A DNA stretch of 64,000 nt from Acholoe squamosa (lineage: Eukaryota; Annelida; Polychaeta; Phyllodocida; Polynoidae). The position numbers and the translations under genes are program-made. Each line of letters starts with the position of its first letter. The stretch's first letter is position 1. Positions 33,735-44,355 of this stretch are shown here, one piece after another. A model generated the notes under the pieces. That model saw nothing but the letters and a program-made list of their open reading frames with translations. It was not told the origin of the DNA and ran no database searches. The stretch is from assembly GCA_949317995.1 (NCBI GenBank), contig OX439048.1:28649495-28713494 (forward strand). The letters are read 5' to 3'.

Positions 33735-34505
33735 ATGTGACCAGGCAAGCAAAAACACCCCTCTGCAGGGAAATTCATTATCAAAGATCATGTTACAATC
33801 TTTAAAATGAGATATCATTGGGTTAAATATGTGGATCAACACGGTGAAAGGTACGCCCGCATGGGGGTGCGCGGCCATACCATTTACCATGTTGATCCAT
33901 ATATTCCTAGTAGTTATGTCAGAATCCCTCCTTGAACATTGTTATTTATATCTGAAATCAATGACTAAGCTCTAAATACATTATAAACCATAATAATGTC
34001 TAAAAACACAATAAACCAGCCTTTTTCAGACAAAAATAAATACATGTGTAATGGTGATTGTTATATATTTTGATCTAGAAGTAATTTTCCATTTCTGTTT
34101 TCACTTTGTTTTTTTGGTGAGTATTCCCAACGATTGGCATACAAATCTGCAAAATTATGTGACAGGATCTACAAAAAAAGGCCCTTAGTGCAGGTGTGCA
34201 TAAAGGGCCCTTTTCCCAGTAGATGTCACGAATTTTGATTATTGGGATGGTTGCCATGGCAACCAGGAACAGGCATATAGGTTGATTTCTCATGACAAAT
34301 GTTCATTTTACCATCCAAATGTGGGACATTTCTACTGAAAATGGTGCATTTTTAACGAGACCATTGAATTCCACACCAAAAATTAGCTTAATGTATTTTT
34401 ATAATGATTTTAGAGTAATTTTGCCATCCAATGCCCCCAGGTGGCCGAATGGGGAATTAAAAATCCCCCAAGGAGGGGTGTTCTCCCTTGATGGGTCACA
34501 TATGT
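33735..34505 (-). mobile_element. ATATGTGACC-end TIR element, copy 2
   Basis: Inverse copy of 28357-28945 with the same ATATGTGACC ends. It is longer because of two insertions. The first (about 33828-33900) is itself a stem: TGGATCAACACGG and CATGTTGATCCA are near-inverse. The second (about 34160-34215) carries AAGGCCCTTAGTG and ATAAAGGGCCCTTTT. Confidence 0.7.
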
Positions 34506-35149
34506 GGCTGAAAAAGACTGAAAAGGGCCATTAGAATCAGGGACAGGTTTCCTGACACTGATAGTAGAGAAGTAACTTGGCAGTAGCTGGTTAGAGTGCT
34601 TACTGAATGATGTTGTGGACTATCACATTTCTGCCTATGAAGCAGTTCAAAAATCACTAATTACGAAAAGGTTTCATTCGGCTTGGTACGATCCAATCAG
34701 ACTTTACTGGTCATAAATTGAATCAAGGGCACCGATTAGTATCAAAATTTGATGTGGAACACTGGGAGCAGATAAATGAACTGTGTTGAATTGCGTTTCC
34801 ATGGAATCACTATGTATATCTGAAATTGTAGATGCGGTCATTCATCTCAGCTGACCAAGTCCTCTTGGATTCCCTAAATCACTTGTTCAAACGTATTTGA
34901 GACAAATTGGAATTAAGCATATTTAAAGTCTCCCAAGAGCATTTTTGCCAAAATGTGAGAACAGAGATTACTGGGAATTAAAGTCATAATTATAAGATCG
35001 TCGGGGATACCTTTCCCTAGTACTGTAGGCCAGTTTGTGGGTAGATGACTACGTTTACTACAGAAGTCTATACTGTATCCCAAATTCATCTCTTTTTTTT
35101 TGGGGGGGGGACAAAATATAATACCCCTACCCCCAGAAAATCTTCATTT
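34506..35149. other. unassigned DNA
   Basis: Poly-T/poly-G run near 35090-35110. The 34540-34595 segment resembles 30085-30140. Confidence 0.4.
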
Positions 35150-35780
35150 TTGGTTTAGAGGCAGCTAACATCATATATATAGAATTGAAAAATGAAAAAG
35201 AATAGGGGGTCCCGAGCTACTTTTTAAAATACAGATTTTTGAAAAATAAAAGTATTTCATATTTTTCCTCTAAATGAAAGAAATAGTGAAAAATTTCTTA
35301 ATTTTACTCCATATCAACCATTAATCACATAAATATGACACTTCATGTTTAGAAAGTCTTTTTATGGAAGAAAATGCCAAAAATAAATTTTTAGCCATAT
35401 AGCAAGGCATTCTGGGTAAAATTGTGCTGTTTTAGGAAGAAGGGAGGCAAATTTGGCATAATCCTACATAACAGTTTTGCCTAAAAGCAGTTTTGAAAGT
35501 CATCAGAATTTGTTTATACTTTCCCAGAAAATACCTTACATAAATACCTTTCTTATGAAAATAATTTTGACATATTGTCCTGCGCATAATTTTAGGGTTT
35601 TGGACCCTTGAAATAAAGAAGTACTCAAAAAATGAACAAAATCTCACATTTGGAGCATTGCATTATGGGTAAAATGGCAACAATTATAATATAGAATGGT
35701 TTCTAGCTATTCTTTTGGATATTCTGAGCATTATAATCATTTTCACAATTTCGTTTTGAACATTTGAGGGTTATGAATAT
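35150..35780 (-). repeat. old dispersed repeat, copy 2
   Basis: Inverse relative of 13580-14060 plus 15300-15475. TTTGGACCCTTGAAAT, CATTATGGGTAAAATGGCAA and the CTTTTTAAAATACAGATTTTTG region are the clearest shared parts. Strongly diverged. Confidence 0.5.
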
Positions 35781-35944
35781 AAGCCATAAAAGAAAGTTGG
35801 AAAAAATCTAAATTAAATCTAAATGTTAATTTATATACACAAATGATCTTAGACCTAAAGTCTTCTACAAGTACCTGGTAAATTAATAGAAAAAAATTGT
35901 CTGTATGAGATTACAAAAATATACAGGTTCTGTAAAACCCCAAA

Positions 35945-36580
35945 AATGATCCTGGGTGAAAAATGACCCAGGGTGAAAAATGACCCTGCTCTGTCTGCTA
36001 TGGAAAAAGCAATTTTAATTTGCTTTTTGGGGCCATTTTTCTTTATCTATCCATCATAAAACCATCATATATGAAAAGAGGAGGATTGATAATGGTAAGC
36101 TAGAATACCAAACTACTTTTTAGCCATCTTATTTTGCATTCTGTTCTAATTATTGCAGTGGGTATGAGGGAAAATAGCTCTCTGGGCTCACAATAATGCA
36201 AATGATAAGTTTGTATCACATTTGAGATTGATCAATCCTACATCACTGGAAAGACCAATATGTATCCTAGTTCAATCTTAAATAACTTTTGGATATGAAC
36301 TATAGCAGTTGAGAAAACACAATTTGAAATTTAATCTGCTGCCCACTCATAACTGAAAGTCAGTATATGGGAGAGGCCACTTATCTAGGTCAACTGATAA
36401 GGCAGAGAGAGGGGGAAGGGGAGGGGTGGGGGACAGGGTCATAAATGACTCTGGGTCAAAAATGACCCAGGGTCAAAAATGACTCTGGGGTGAAAATTCT
36501 TCAAGTAGGGTAAGTGGGGGGATGGTGGGGGGCAGGGTCAAAAATGACTCCGGGTCAAAAATCACCCAGGGTCATTTCTA
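35945..36580. repeat. clusters of GGGTCAAAAATGACCC palindromes
   Basis: Near 35950-35990 and again at 36430-36580 the sequence repeats GGGTCAAAAATGACCC, GGGTGAAAAATGACCC and GACTCTGGGTCAAAAATGA. About 440 bp of AT-rich sequence lies between the clusters. This could be the two subterminal regions of one element. Confidence 0.55.
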
Positions 36581-36611
36581 TACTTTAGCTTAGACCTAAT
36601 ATATGAGCTAG

Positions 36612-37073
36612 TATCAACTTCTCTGTCCATCGCAACATGGGTACAGATCGGGGCGTTCAACCCAAACAGCTGGTACAGAACACCTCCATACTATTATCAG
36701 GAATATCATTTTTAATAAGCCGGCTTATTACTTATATTTAGATTATAAAAAGGCTTTCGACACAGTATGTCATTTTAAACTAATAAGAAAAACGTCAGCC
36801 CTGGGTCTGAACCTCTTGACTTGTAATTTTTTCAAAAATTATCTTACACATAGAACACAATGTACAATCGCCAATGACTGTCTATCCTCATCGGAACAAG
36901 TGTTATATGGTGTCCCCCGAGGATCCGTATTAGGGCCTGTGCTTTTTTCTATATACATAAATTCCCTCCCAATAGTAGGGAACTTTGATATCACTCTATA
37001 TGCAGATGATGCTGTAATCACTGTTGATAACCCACAAGACATGAGGAAGACAGTGAAGTCTGTTCATAAATGA
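36612..37073 (+). pseudogene. LINE reverse transcriptase, palm
   Basis: An uninterrupted frame of about 150 codons. In order it carries QHGYRSGRST (RT motif 0/1), LYLDYKKAFDTV (motif A, first catalytic Asp), YGVPRGSVLGPVLF (motif B region) and LYADDAV (motif C, catalytic DD). This is a non-LTR RT of the Jockey/CR1-like kind. The 5' end is truncated (no endonuclease upstream), and the frame breaks after 37073. It would copy element RNA at the nicked target. It cannot act alone. Confidence 0.9.
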
Positions 37074-37860
37074 TGTATAAATAATAGCTTAACAATTAAT
37101 GAAGGAAAGACAAAATGTACGTAGATTATTCAATTAGCCAGAATCAGAAAATTCGTTGACAAAAATACAGCTCTGGATATTTTTAAGGCTATGATATTAT
37201 CAACCTTTGACTATTGTGATTTTTGTATGGGATAGAGATTATAGAAGGGAAACTGAGGAATTGCAACTATTGCAAAATTGGCCTCTAAGGGTGGTTTTTA
37301 AAGTTAAACTTGAAGAAAATCCGATAATGACTACAAAACAAATACATAACACCTTCTCTTCTATGCCTATCTGTTAGCCCAATGTGATAATTTTGTCGAT
37401 AAGAGACCTTTGCCTACGAGATTCCGCATAGGAAAAAGGCTGATTGTGCCACATTGTCTGAAACCCATTTTTATACGAAATGCCTTCTATAGAGCCTGCA
37501 TAAGATGGAACCAGTTAAGGGCCACCTATACTATCATAGATACACTGCAGAAGTTCAAAACTGCCATAAAAAAAGGTTATCATAATTGTTTTATGTAAAT
37601 GATGTGTAATGTTAAATGACTAATTCATCACCATCTCATCTCATCAACCCCGACTGTTATATAATATGTTATATGTAATCGTTTTAACATCGTTTTTTAT
37701 GCTGAATATCATATTGTATAGGTAAAAATGAGCTCTGCTGACTGCTACTGGTTGATTACATATTTTCTAAATGCGACATTGCAAGGGGCTTGGCTTAACT
37801 ACCACAATGCGTGGGTGCACTTACTTGTAATTGTAATTTACCCAATAAACTACTTCAAAA
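37074..37860 (+). pseudogene. LINE RT C-terminal part, decayed
   Basis: Continues the RT at 36612-37073 with stops and frameshifts. Recognisable phrases are LDIFKAMILSTFDYCDF (about 37165-37220) and FYRACIRWNQL followed by LQKFKTAIKK (37485-37575). These are typical of the C-terminus of non-LTR RT proteins. The sequence to about 37860 is presumed 3' UTR. Confidence 0.75.
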
Positions 37861-39839
37861 GAAATTTCAAGCCATCACAAAATGCTTAATTATTTTCAAA
37901 ATGACCTGAACCTTCTGGTGAATATTAAGGACTTATGTAAGTATGTGCCTACTCAAAATGATCCCATTCTGTCTAGTTTAACCTATATGCGCAGAGACCT
38001 GCGCAGTAGGTTCATTTTCAATAAGTAGATACCAGCCTTAATACGATTCAGTGCGATGTTCAACTTCTGTTGGAAGGTACACATAGATAAGCCCGAGCGT
38101 TCACAATGCGAGAAGCCATAAATCTGAACTGAATATGCCAAGAACTGAAGTGCTAATGCATTCATGAACTTAAATGCAGGACTGTCTTTTGCTTGTGTTT
38201 AATGTTCAAATGCCCACAGGTACCCAGCAGAATACGATCTAGCCTACCTCAATCCTTTATTGTTTTCACAATTTCTGAACATATATGCTCATAAAACTTA
38301 TATTGGTTATAGTACCCTGCCTGCATTTCTAACCCCAAGAAATGTAGAAGAATTATCGATTTCCCGGCTCTAAAGTTCACATTCTTTAAAGAGCAATATA
38401 CCCACTGGGGTAGTTCATTGACATCTGGTCATCTGACAAATGACCCCATGTGAACTGGAGATAACAAATCGCCGGGTCACTTCTGGTCCGGAAGCAATCA
38501 CTATTGCTCTTTGCTTCTTATCTGGTTCCACTTTGCCACTACATCGCTCCTGATGGAATTTCAGCCTGGATAACTATGACCAGATAGAATAAGGCATAAG
38601 TTGGATCAGAGATGCGATCTCCACATGTTTTTAGAGAAGAGTAGACTACTCTTGTTGAGATTCTGTTTTTCCGTAATTGGTTTGATAAGATAGGCTGTTT
38701 ACTCATGGAATTTCCTTATAATGTAAGCATAATTGGGATAAAGCTAGATGCATAATAGTGTCTAAAGCCTAAAGAGTTGCTTCTACTAGATGTTATTATT
38801 TGACTGATTTAATTCTGTCCATTGCATTGGAGAAGAATCGGAGCATTCTAGTTCTGTCTAATCAAAATACTCGCAAAGACCATTTCTTTTATATTTACTG
38901 TTCTTTTTTATTCTTTTAAGAATAAATCATCCTGACTTTATGACTATGGTAATATGTGACTTTTCCAATAATCAATTCTTTGAAATTATAAGTAAGAACA
39001 GATGATACCCTCATAATAGAATATGTGATATAAACCAAACAAGAGTAGAAGGGGCTCCTCAGAACTCCGTCATTTGGCAGAACACAATATTTAATCTAGT
39101 CAGTGTTTGTAAAAAAGCTAGGGCAAGAGCTGAAGCATTTTCCTAATAAAAGGCTTTCATATACTATATGGCCTAACAGTGCAAAAGTAGCCAAGAGAAA
39201 GCGCACAGGTCTGTGATAATTGTAGATAATGGTGCAACCATCCATTGTTACAGAAAGACTCTCCTAATCTCAGAATGCAAGCAAAGAAACCAATGAATGT
39301 GTAGGGATTGAACTGGTCTGTGTGTAACTTATAGGGAAGTAGAAGCTTATGTATCAGGTGTATCTAGTCCCAGAAGCATTGTGAATTAAAATTGCCGAAT
39401 AATCATTCATGTTGTAGAATCACTCAGCAAATACTTATCCTTGATGTCCTTGACATTATATTTTTTATGAGTTCAGAAGATGTTTTATTACAGGAAAACA
39501 TTGATTACATATATACATATGTGTTTCGTTCAATGTTCCGAGCAAATTTCAGCAAATACCATGACGTTAGTGGATCATTCTAGGATTTCAATAGTAAATA
39601 ATATACGTTGTATGACAATATGCTATAAGGGAGAGTATAACTCCCCAGACAGAGTTGTTCAGCAACTTATACCAAATGTTTAATAAACTAGTCATCCATA
39701 TGTAGAAGGGAGGTGTTCAAGTGTCCCAGCACCTAAATACAGATCCCCTCCACATGTTCTGGCCAAATAAACAATTTTCTTCTCCAGACAAGTGGCAGGT
39801 ACCACGAAATTCATACAATAAAAGGTAATACAAATTTGT
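37861..39839. other. mostly unassigned DNA
   Basis: Contains one dispersed module at about 38400-38600 (TGACCCCATGTGAACTGGAGATAA, CTTCTTATCTGGTTCC, GGAATTTCAGCCTGG). No gene recognised elsewhere. Confidence 0.4.
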
Positions 39840-39955
39840 TCAACATCAAGCATACATTCACAATACAATCAAGAAGTCAACCACCCCTTAAAAAATACCC
39901 CCCCCCCTAAATTAAATCATTGTGACCTTTGAGTTTTATGGAGATAGGGAGGGCA

Positions 39956-40752
39956 TCACATATACAACAGCTTAACAGCTTCGTCAAATTCATAATAATC
40001 ATCAATATTTCTGATGGTGTTATGTAGCCCATTCCAGTACTTGTCAGCAGCATATTTGACACTTTTTTTCATATTCAGTACATCTGGGCCTTTTGATTTT
40101 CAAAGTAACTGCAGCATGTGCTCTGGTGGGTATTGGCCTGTCATCGATGTAGCAATCCTTTTTAGCCCTCTTCAACCCAACCTTGGCCAAATTAACCTTT
40201 CTTCTAAAGTATAGCTTTAATATACCAGTATCAGTATGGAGATCATCCGCATTGTAAGGCTGTCTCTCTTGAGAGCAACTCTCAGATTTCTATTTTGTAT
40301 AGTTTGCAGCCTGTCAAGTAGTTCCAAACTAGCACCTGAGTATATACAATCACCATAATCGAAATAGGGAGCTACCATGGTTTTAAATATATTAATACTA
40401 GCTTCTGCTGTGATGAATGGTCTCATCCTGGCTAATAAATAGGACTCATGTAAGACATTACGTCTTAATTGGGACATATGTTTGCTAAAGTTTAATACAG
40501 AATCCAGAATAAACTAAGGTATTTATGATTAGGGGTGTAGCCTAATGTGATCCCTTCTGATTTCATAAGGATATTTATCATTTTTTTAAACTTTGGTCTT
40601 GATGCAAAAATCATCTCTTTAGTTTTCGTTAGATTGAGGGTGAGTTTATTACTTGTGCACCATTTGGCATAGTTGGTCATATCCCTTGAAAGTATATGGT
40701 TGCATTCATTCAACGAATCCGCACTATAGTATATGACCAATGTCAGTAACAA
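39956..40752 (-). pseudogene. LINE RT C-terminal half, broken
   Basis: Read on the minus strand: MTNYAKWCTSNKLTLNLTKT (after motif C, about 40690-40630), then NHKYLS, FITAEASINIFKTMVAPYFDYGDCIY (about 40420-40340) and LDRLQTIQNRNLR. The C-terminal segment has IPTRAHAAVTLK, and after a frame slip ADKYWNGLHNTI, ending at a stop at 39956-39958. This is the 3' part of the LINE whose 5' half lies at 41362-42997. The catalytic YADD region itself is not present. Several stops and frameshifts. Confidence 0.8.
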
Positions 40753-40987
40753 TAAAGAGAGAAAAAAAATCTCATGACCAAAAGTCCATGTCTTGTCCCT
40801 TTGTTCAAGGTGGGTGAAGGGTCCATCTGGTGGGAAAATATACCCCTATATATCCACAGTTCCTTTGCATATAATATTATAGTAGTCATATTTCCCTGGT
40901 GGGATGGACAACATTACAATGAATACACTTTGCCCAAAGTCACTGACAAAGGGGCGGCACAGGCACACAAAAAAACACTTTGCCCAA

Positions 40988-41290
40988 TTAATACCTGCTC
41001 AATTCTTGAGGAACAAGTAGGTCTTTCACACGTCTTGAGCAGTATGAGTCTGACAGATAAATGAGAACAGCCCAAGATCTCCAGTTGCCATAACTTTTAA
41101 CGTTGTGAAGGTGCATAAATTCAGCCAGAAACATAGCAGCACCTCGACGAACACTGTGAGAGGAGAACTCACCTTCCACTTTGGCAATCCAACAGGATTC
41201 CTTGAGTTTGTAAGAATAAACGTTATAACTCCATGAAAATAGCTGCTCATTTCGCTTGGGTCCAGACTCAGTTCTATAATCTTTTAACAA
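40988..41290 (-). pseudogene. tyrosine recombinase C-terminal fragment
   Basis: A 100-codon frame contains FSSHSVRRGAAMF, the H-x-x-R box of tyrosine recombinases, followed by KSYGNWRSWAVLIYLSD (the G-W-S...Y segment with the nucleophilic-tyrosine region). Upstream is ESGPKRNEQLFSWSY. The pattern is that of Ngaro/Crypton/DIRS-type recombinases, but the sequence is unlike the DIRS recombinase at 4.2-5.0 kb. It lies where the LINE RT core should be, between the LINE linker (41362-41700) and the RT C-terminus (below 40752). It is therefore a nested fragment. The N-terminal half and the first catalytic arginine were not found. Confidence 0.7.
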
Positions 41291-41359
41291 CTGTACAGGG
41301 CAGAGGCTACTGCCAGGTGAAGCAATAACAGGAATAATTTGTTCATATTGACAGCATTG

Positions 41360-41362
<3 letters not shown>

Positions 41363-41441
<79 letters not shown>
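41363..41441. repeat. (TA)n(TG)n microsatellite
   Basis: About 29 TA units followed by about 10 TG units, within the LINE linker region. Confidence 0.95.
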
Positions 41442-41838
41442 ATGTAAGATGATAGGGTAGGAAGATGAATGCATCTTTGTTGATGTCAATGGTTTTGGTA
41501 ATATCCATAGTGTCCTTTTCAGTCACCTCCATTAAAGCAAAGATTCTATCACAGGCCATTATATGGCCACTTGTCCTTAATTTTAGATGCGAGATTAGGA
41601 CCAATATTAGTAAAAAAGGTGTTAATAAAGTCTGCTGTTTTGTGGTGCTCCACATCCCTTCCCTCCCCATCTACTAGTTTGATAGTTTTGACATTTTTAA
41701 CAGGTTAACAGGGTTTATTAACGTATTTATGTTTTCCCAAAATTTTTTTTTTCTTTTTTTTTTCATCTAGCTCATCAGAGAAGTGTTCACCCTTGGCCTT
41801 TCGACAATCTTTCTTGGCTTTTATCACCAGGAAGTTGG

Positions 41839-41839
<1 letters not shown>

Positions 41840-41892
<53 letters not shown>
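41840..41892. repeat. (TA)n microsatellite in LINE frame
   Basis: About 26 AT units interrupting the LINE coding sequence. It translates as an Ile-Tyr run. Confidence 0.95.
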
Positions 41893-41894
<2 letters not shown>

Positions 41895-42454
41895 CAATCA
41901 GCTTTGCTCCCTGATAACATAGCTTGCGCTCTCATGTCATCCTTTCTCTCAAGAGACTGTAGTAGCTCATTATTCATCCACTCTTGCTTAGCCTCCTTAA
42001 AATGCATATCTTTTACTGGACATGTGATATCCAGGAACTTAATGATTTCATTTATAAAACTCTCCCATGCAATATTAGGAACATGAATATCCCAAAAGGA
42101 GTCCCAGTTTCTATTTTTCAAATGGGTTTCAAACTTATTGGCATCATAATGTCTATATGTTCTTCCTCTAAACTTGAGTTCCTGCTTTTTTTTAGACTGA
42201 TGTAATATGTTAACGAATATCATATGATAATCACTTAGGCTGGTCTTGTGTACACCACTAGACTCAATATGTTTTGTATTTGTAATAACCAGATCCAAAA
42301 GCGAATCACCATTTGGACCTCTATGTGTGTTTTTTAATAAGCTGATCATAATTATCCCTTTCCTTAATCAATTCCCGTATTTTATTGGCTTCCTTGTCTT
42401 TTAAATCCTTGACATGCAAATCAAAATCACCCAATAAGAAAACCTCCTTGTCCT

Positions 42455-42500
42455 TACAGGCTAGACGGACATAGACGGACAGGGTAGACGGACATAGGCC
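42455..42500. repeat. short GACGGACA(TA) duplication
   Basis: TAGACGGACA occurs three times within about 45 bp inside the LINE endonuclease and shifts its frame. Confidence 0.7.
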
Positions 42501-42997
42501 CCAGTTATATAGTTGATGAATGCCTTCACATTACCTGAGGGTCGTCTGTAGATATTAGCTATAATTGTTTTACCAAAATAGAATTTCGAGATAAGAAACC
42601 ATTGAGCTTCAACATTTTTATTAGATATGTTTAAATCCTCCAGTGATTTCAAATCAACCTTAAAATTATTTCTGAAATATGACATCAGGCCACGACCCTT
42701 CTTATATTTCCCCTTTCGTCTGCCCTTTTTAACCAAGACAGCCCGGTCACTCCTGTAAAATGTATAATTATTGACCTCCAATGTGGAATCAATATGGGTT
42801 TCGTTTAGCCAAGATTCCGAATAAAGCATAGCCGTAGGATGGCAATTAAAATTTAATGCAAACTTACATACTTCATCGATGTCTGGACATAGGCTTCTAA
42901 TATTGAGATGTGTAAAGACCAACCCCCTTCTGCAATCCTCCAGGTTGTTAACCATTGTCCATGTGGGCCGTATGCCTCCAAGCCACCCCCAGGTCAC
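42461..42997 (-). pseudogene. LINE APE-type endonuclease, N-terminal part
   Basis: A frame of 178 codons. FTHLNIRSLCPDIDEVC (about residues 28-44) is the first APE motif with its catalytic Asn. LYSESWLNETHIDSTL has the Glu-containing second motif. YTFYRSDRAV and IIANIYRRPSGN follow. This is the apurinic-like endonuclease that nicks target DNA in Jockey/CR1-type LINEs. The frame is interrupted near 42461 by a short GACGGACA duplication, and the expected continuation is found in the next frame upstream of 42350. Confidence 0.85.
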
Positions 42998-43593
42998 CTA
43001 TCACTTGTTTAATTCACGAACTTTAAGACGTAAGTAAGGACAAAATGTGCAAAGATGTATGTTGGAGTGATCCTGAAATACTTTTGGGAAATATTCTTTG
43101 CCCAAAAATTTAAGGAATATAGATAGCACTTGTCCGAATAGCCTCTCCTTATAGCCCACTTTCTCATTCATGACACGTATTGGCCTTTATTACACGACCT
43201 CTGTGATTTTGGGTGCTTTTTATGGATATCCCAGTTCTGATATTCCTGCATTTTGTGCGACCCCTTATGAGCAGATCCTAGGTGGATATCAGAACTCTTT
43301 GAGGTGGATATCAGCACGGTTTGGGGTGGATATCAGCATTCCTAACATGTCATATGTCACATGTTAAAACCCACGAAATGTTCATGGTCAGGGTAGGGCT
43401 CGAACCTACAGTCTCAGATCCCTAATCCAACTCCCTATGCAGTGCGCCACAGGGACTGACGAGAGATGCTATGTGTTTGCTTGGTAAGCTTGTAGAGGTA
43501 GGCGGGACGAGTCCTGGTCCGGGCGTATATTTTTGTTCCCTACTGTCCGCAATCAAACCTCAAACATAGAGAAGCCAAGATGGCCGCTAAAGG

Positions 43594-43668
43594 AGGAGAC
43601 GTGGTGGTCTAGTGGTTAGCGCATTGCGCTCAGCCGTTAGAGGTAGGTGGGACGAGTCCCGGATCAGG
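43594..43668 (+). repeat. tRNA-like promoter module
   Basis: A-box-like TGGTCTAGTGGTTAGCGC and B-box-like GGGACGAGTCCC with tRNA-like spacing; clearest copy of this module. The anticodon arm is not convincing, so it is a SINE-type pol III promoter rather than a tRNA gene. Confidence 0.65.
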
Positions 43669-44050
43669 AGCATTTTTTTTCGCCGTGTGTACAGATATGA
43701 TACAAAGCCCGGGACGCATTCAAATCAACCCAAGCCAAGACTGGCGCTGAGGGGTGGGTAGGTACATACCATATTTCCCCGTTTATGTGCCCAGGCTTGT
43801 ATTAGTACTGTCTACTACCTAAACCTCCTTACTAAGTGGCAAATTGACAAGGCCTTAACAAGAGGATATACGATACTGTGGGACGCGTTCAGAGCAAACC
43901 AACGGCTGCCAGGCGCCGAGCTGTGTGTACTGGTCATGTACACACACTATGGCAGGCTTGGAGTCCCGGGGAAGGATTTTTGTTTTCAACTTGTTTTTAT
44001 TGATATTCTATTGATTATTTATTGATTAATCATGTAATAAACTTAGTAAG

Positions 44051-44167
44051 GTATGGGCTAACAGGCACCAAATGGCATGTATCGTAGGATATCGTAATGA
44101 GTGACCACTACGGCCACTCGTTACGATATCCTACGATACATGCCATTCGGTGCCTGTTAGCCCATAC
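44051..44167. repeat. 53-bp hairpin, near perfect
   Basis: The left arm (44051-44103, starting GTATGGGCTAACAGGCACCA) and right arm (44115-44167) are reverse complements at 51 of 53 positions by my count, with an 11-nt loop ACCACTACGGC. It forms the end of composite copy D. The position matches the smaller hairpins ending copies B and C2. Confidence 0.9.
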
Positions 44168-44224
44168 ATTACTTAGTTAGTAAACAAGCACCGGGGCTCT
44201 CATAGATTTCAAGAAGGCTACACC

Positions 44225-44355
44225 CATGTGCTAATTCAGGTCCGGCGCTATTCATGACTTAAATTAAAGTGTATTTTAAAATTTGGATACCCCTGTACCC
44301 CTGTCGCTTATTCAAGACCGGCGCTCATTCAAGGACCCGGTGCTTATACAGGCCA
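44225..44355. repeat. GCGCT-motif repeat, copy 2
   Basis: CCGGCGCTATTCA, CGCTTATTCAAGACCGGCGC, CATTCAAGGACCCGG and GCTTATACAGGCCAATAA. Related to 27225-27410 on the other strand. Confidence 0.5.

Larger units (their letters stand above)
41362..42349 (-). pseudogene. LINE endonuclease-RT linker, broken
   Basis: The 42349-41705 frame has NGDSLLDLVITNT and SLSDYHMIFVNI (C-terminal endonuclease motifs with the SDH-like site altered to SDY). DANKFETHLKNRNWDSFWD, IKFLDITCPVKD and KQEWMNNELLQSLERKDDM follow. A (TA)n insertion at 41840-41892 disrupts it. The next frame (41670-41460) has FINTFF/IGP-like linker sequence in part. The region is part of the LINE begun at 42997. Confidence 0.8.
43170..44170 (+). 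repeat. composite tRNA-like repeat, copy D
   Basis: Start: TTTTGGGTGCTTTTTATGGATATCCC (43207 on). Repeated GGTGGATATCAG units (43280-43340) replace the palindrome array. A minus-strand tRNA-like block (about 43393-43465) is followed by a plus-strand one (43594-43668), so the two are divergent. A further box-B-like GGCTTGGAGTCCCGGGG lies at 43960. The AT-rich TTGATATTCTATTGATTATT segment leads to a large terminal hairpin at 44051-44167. Ends are uncertain by tens of bases. Confidence 0.75.
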
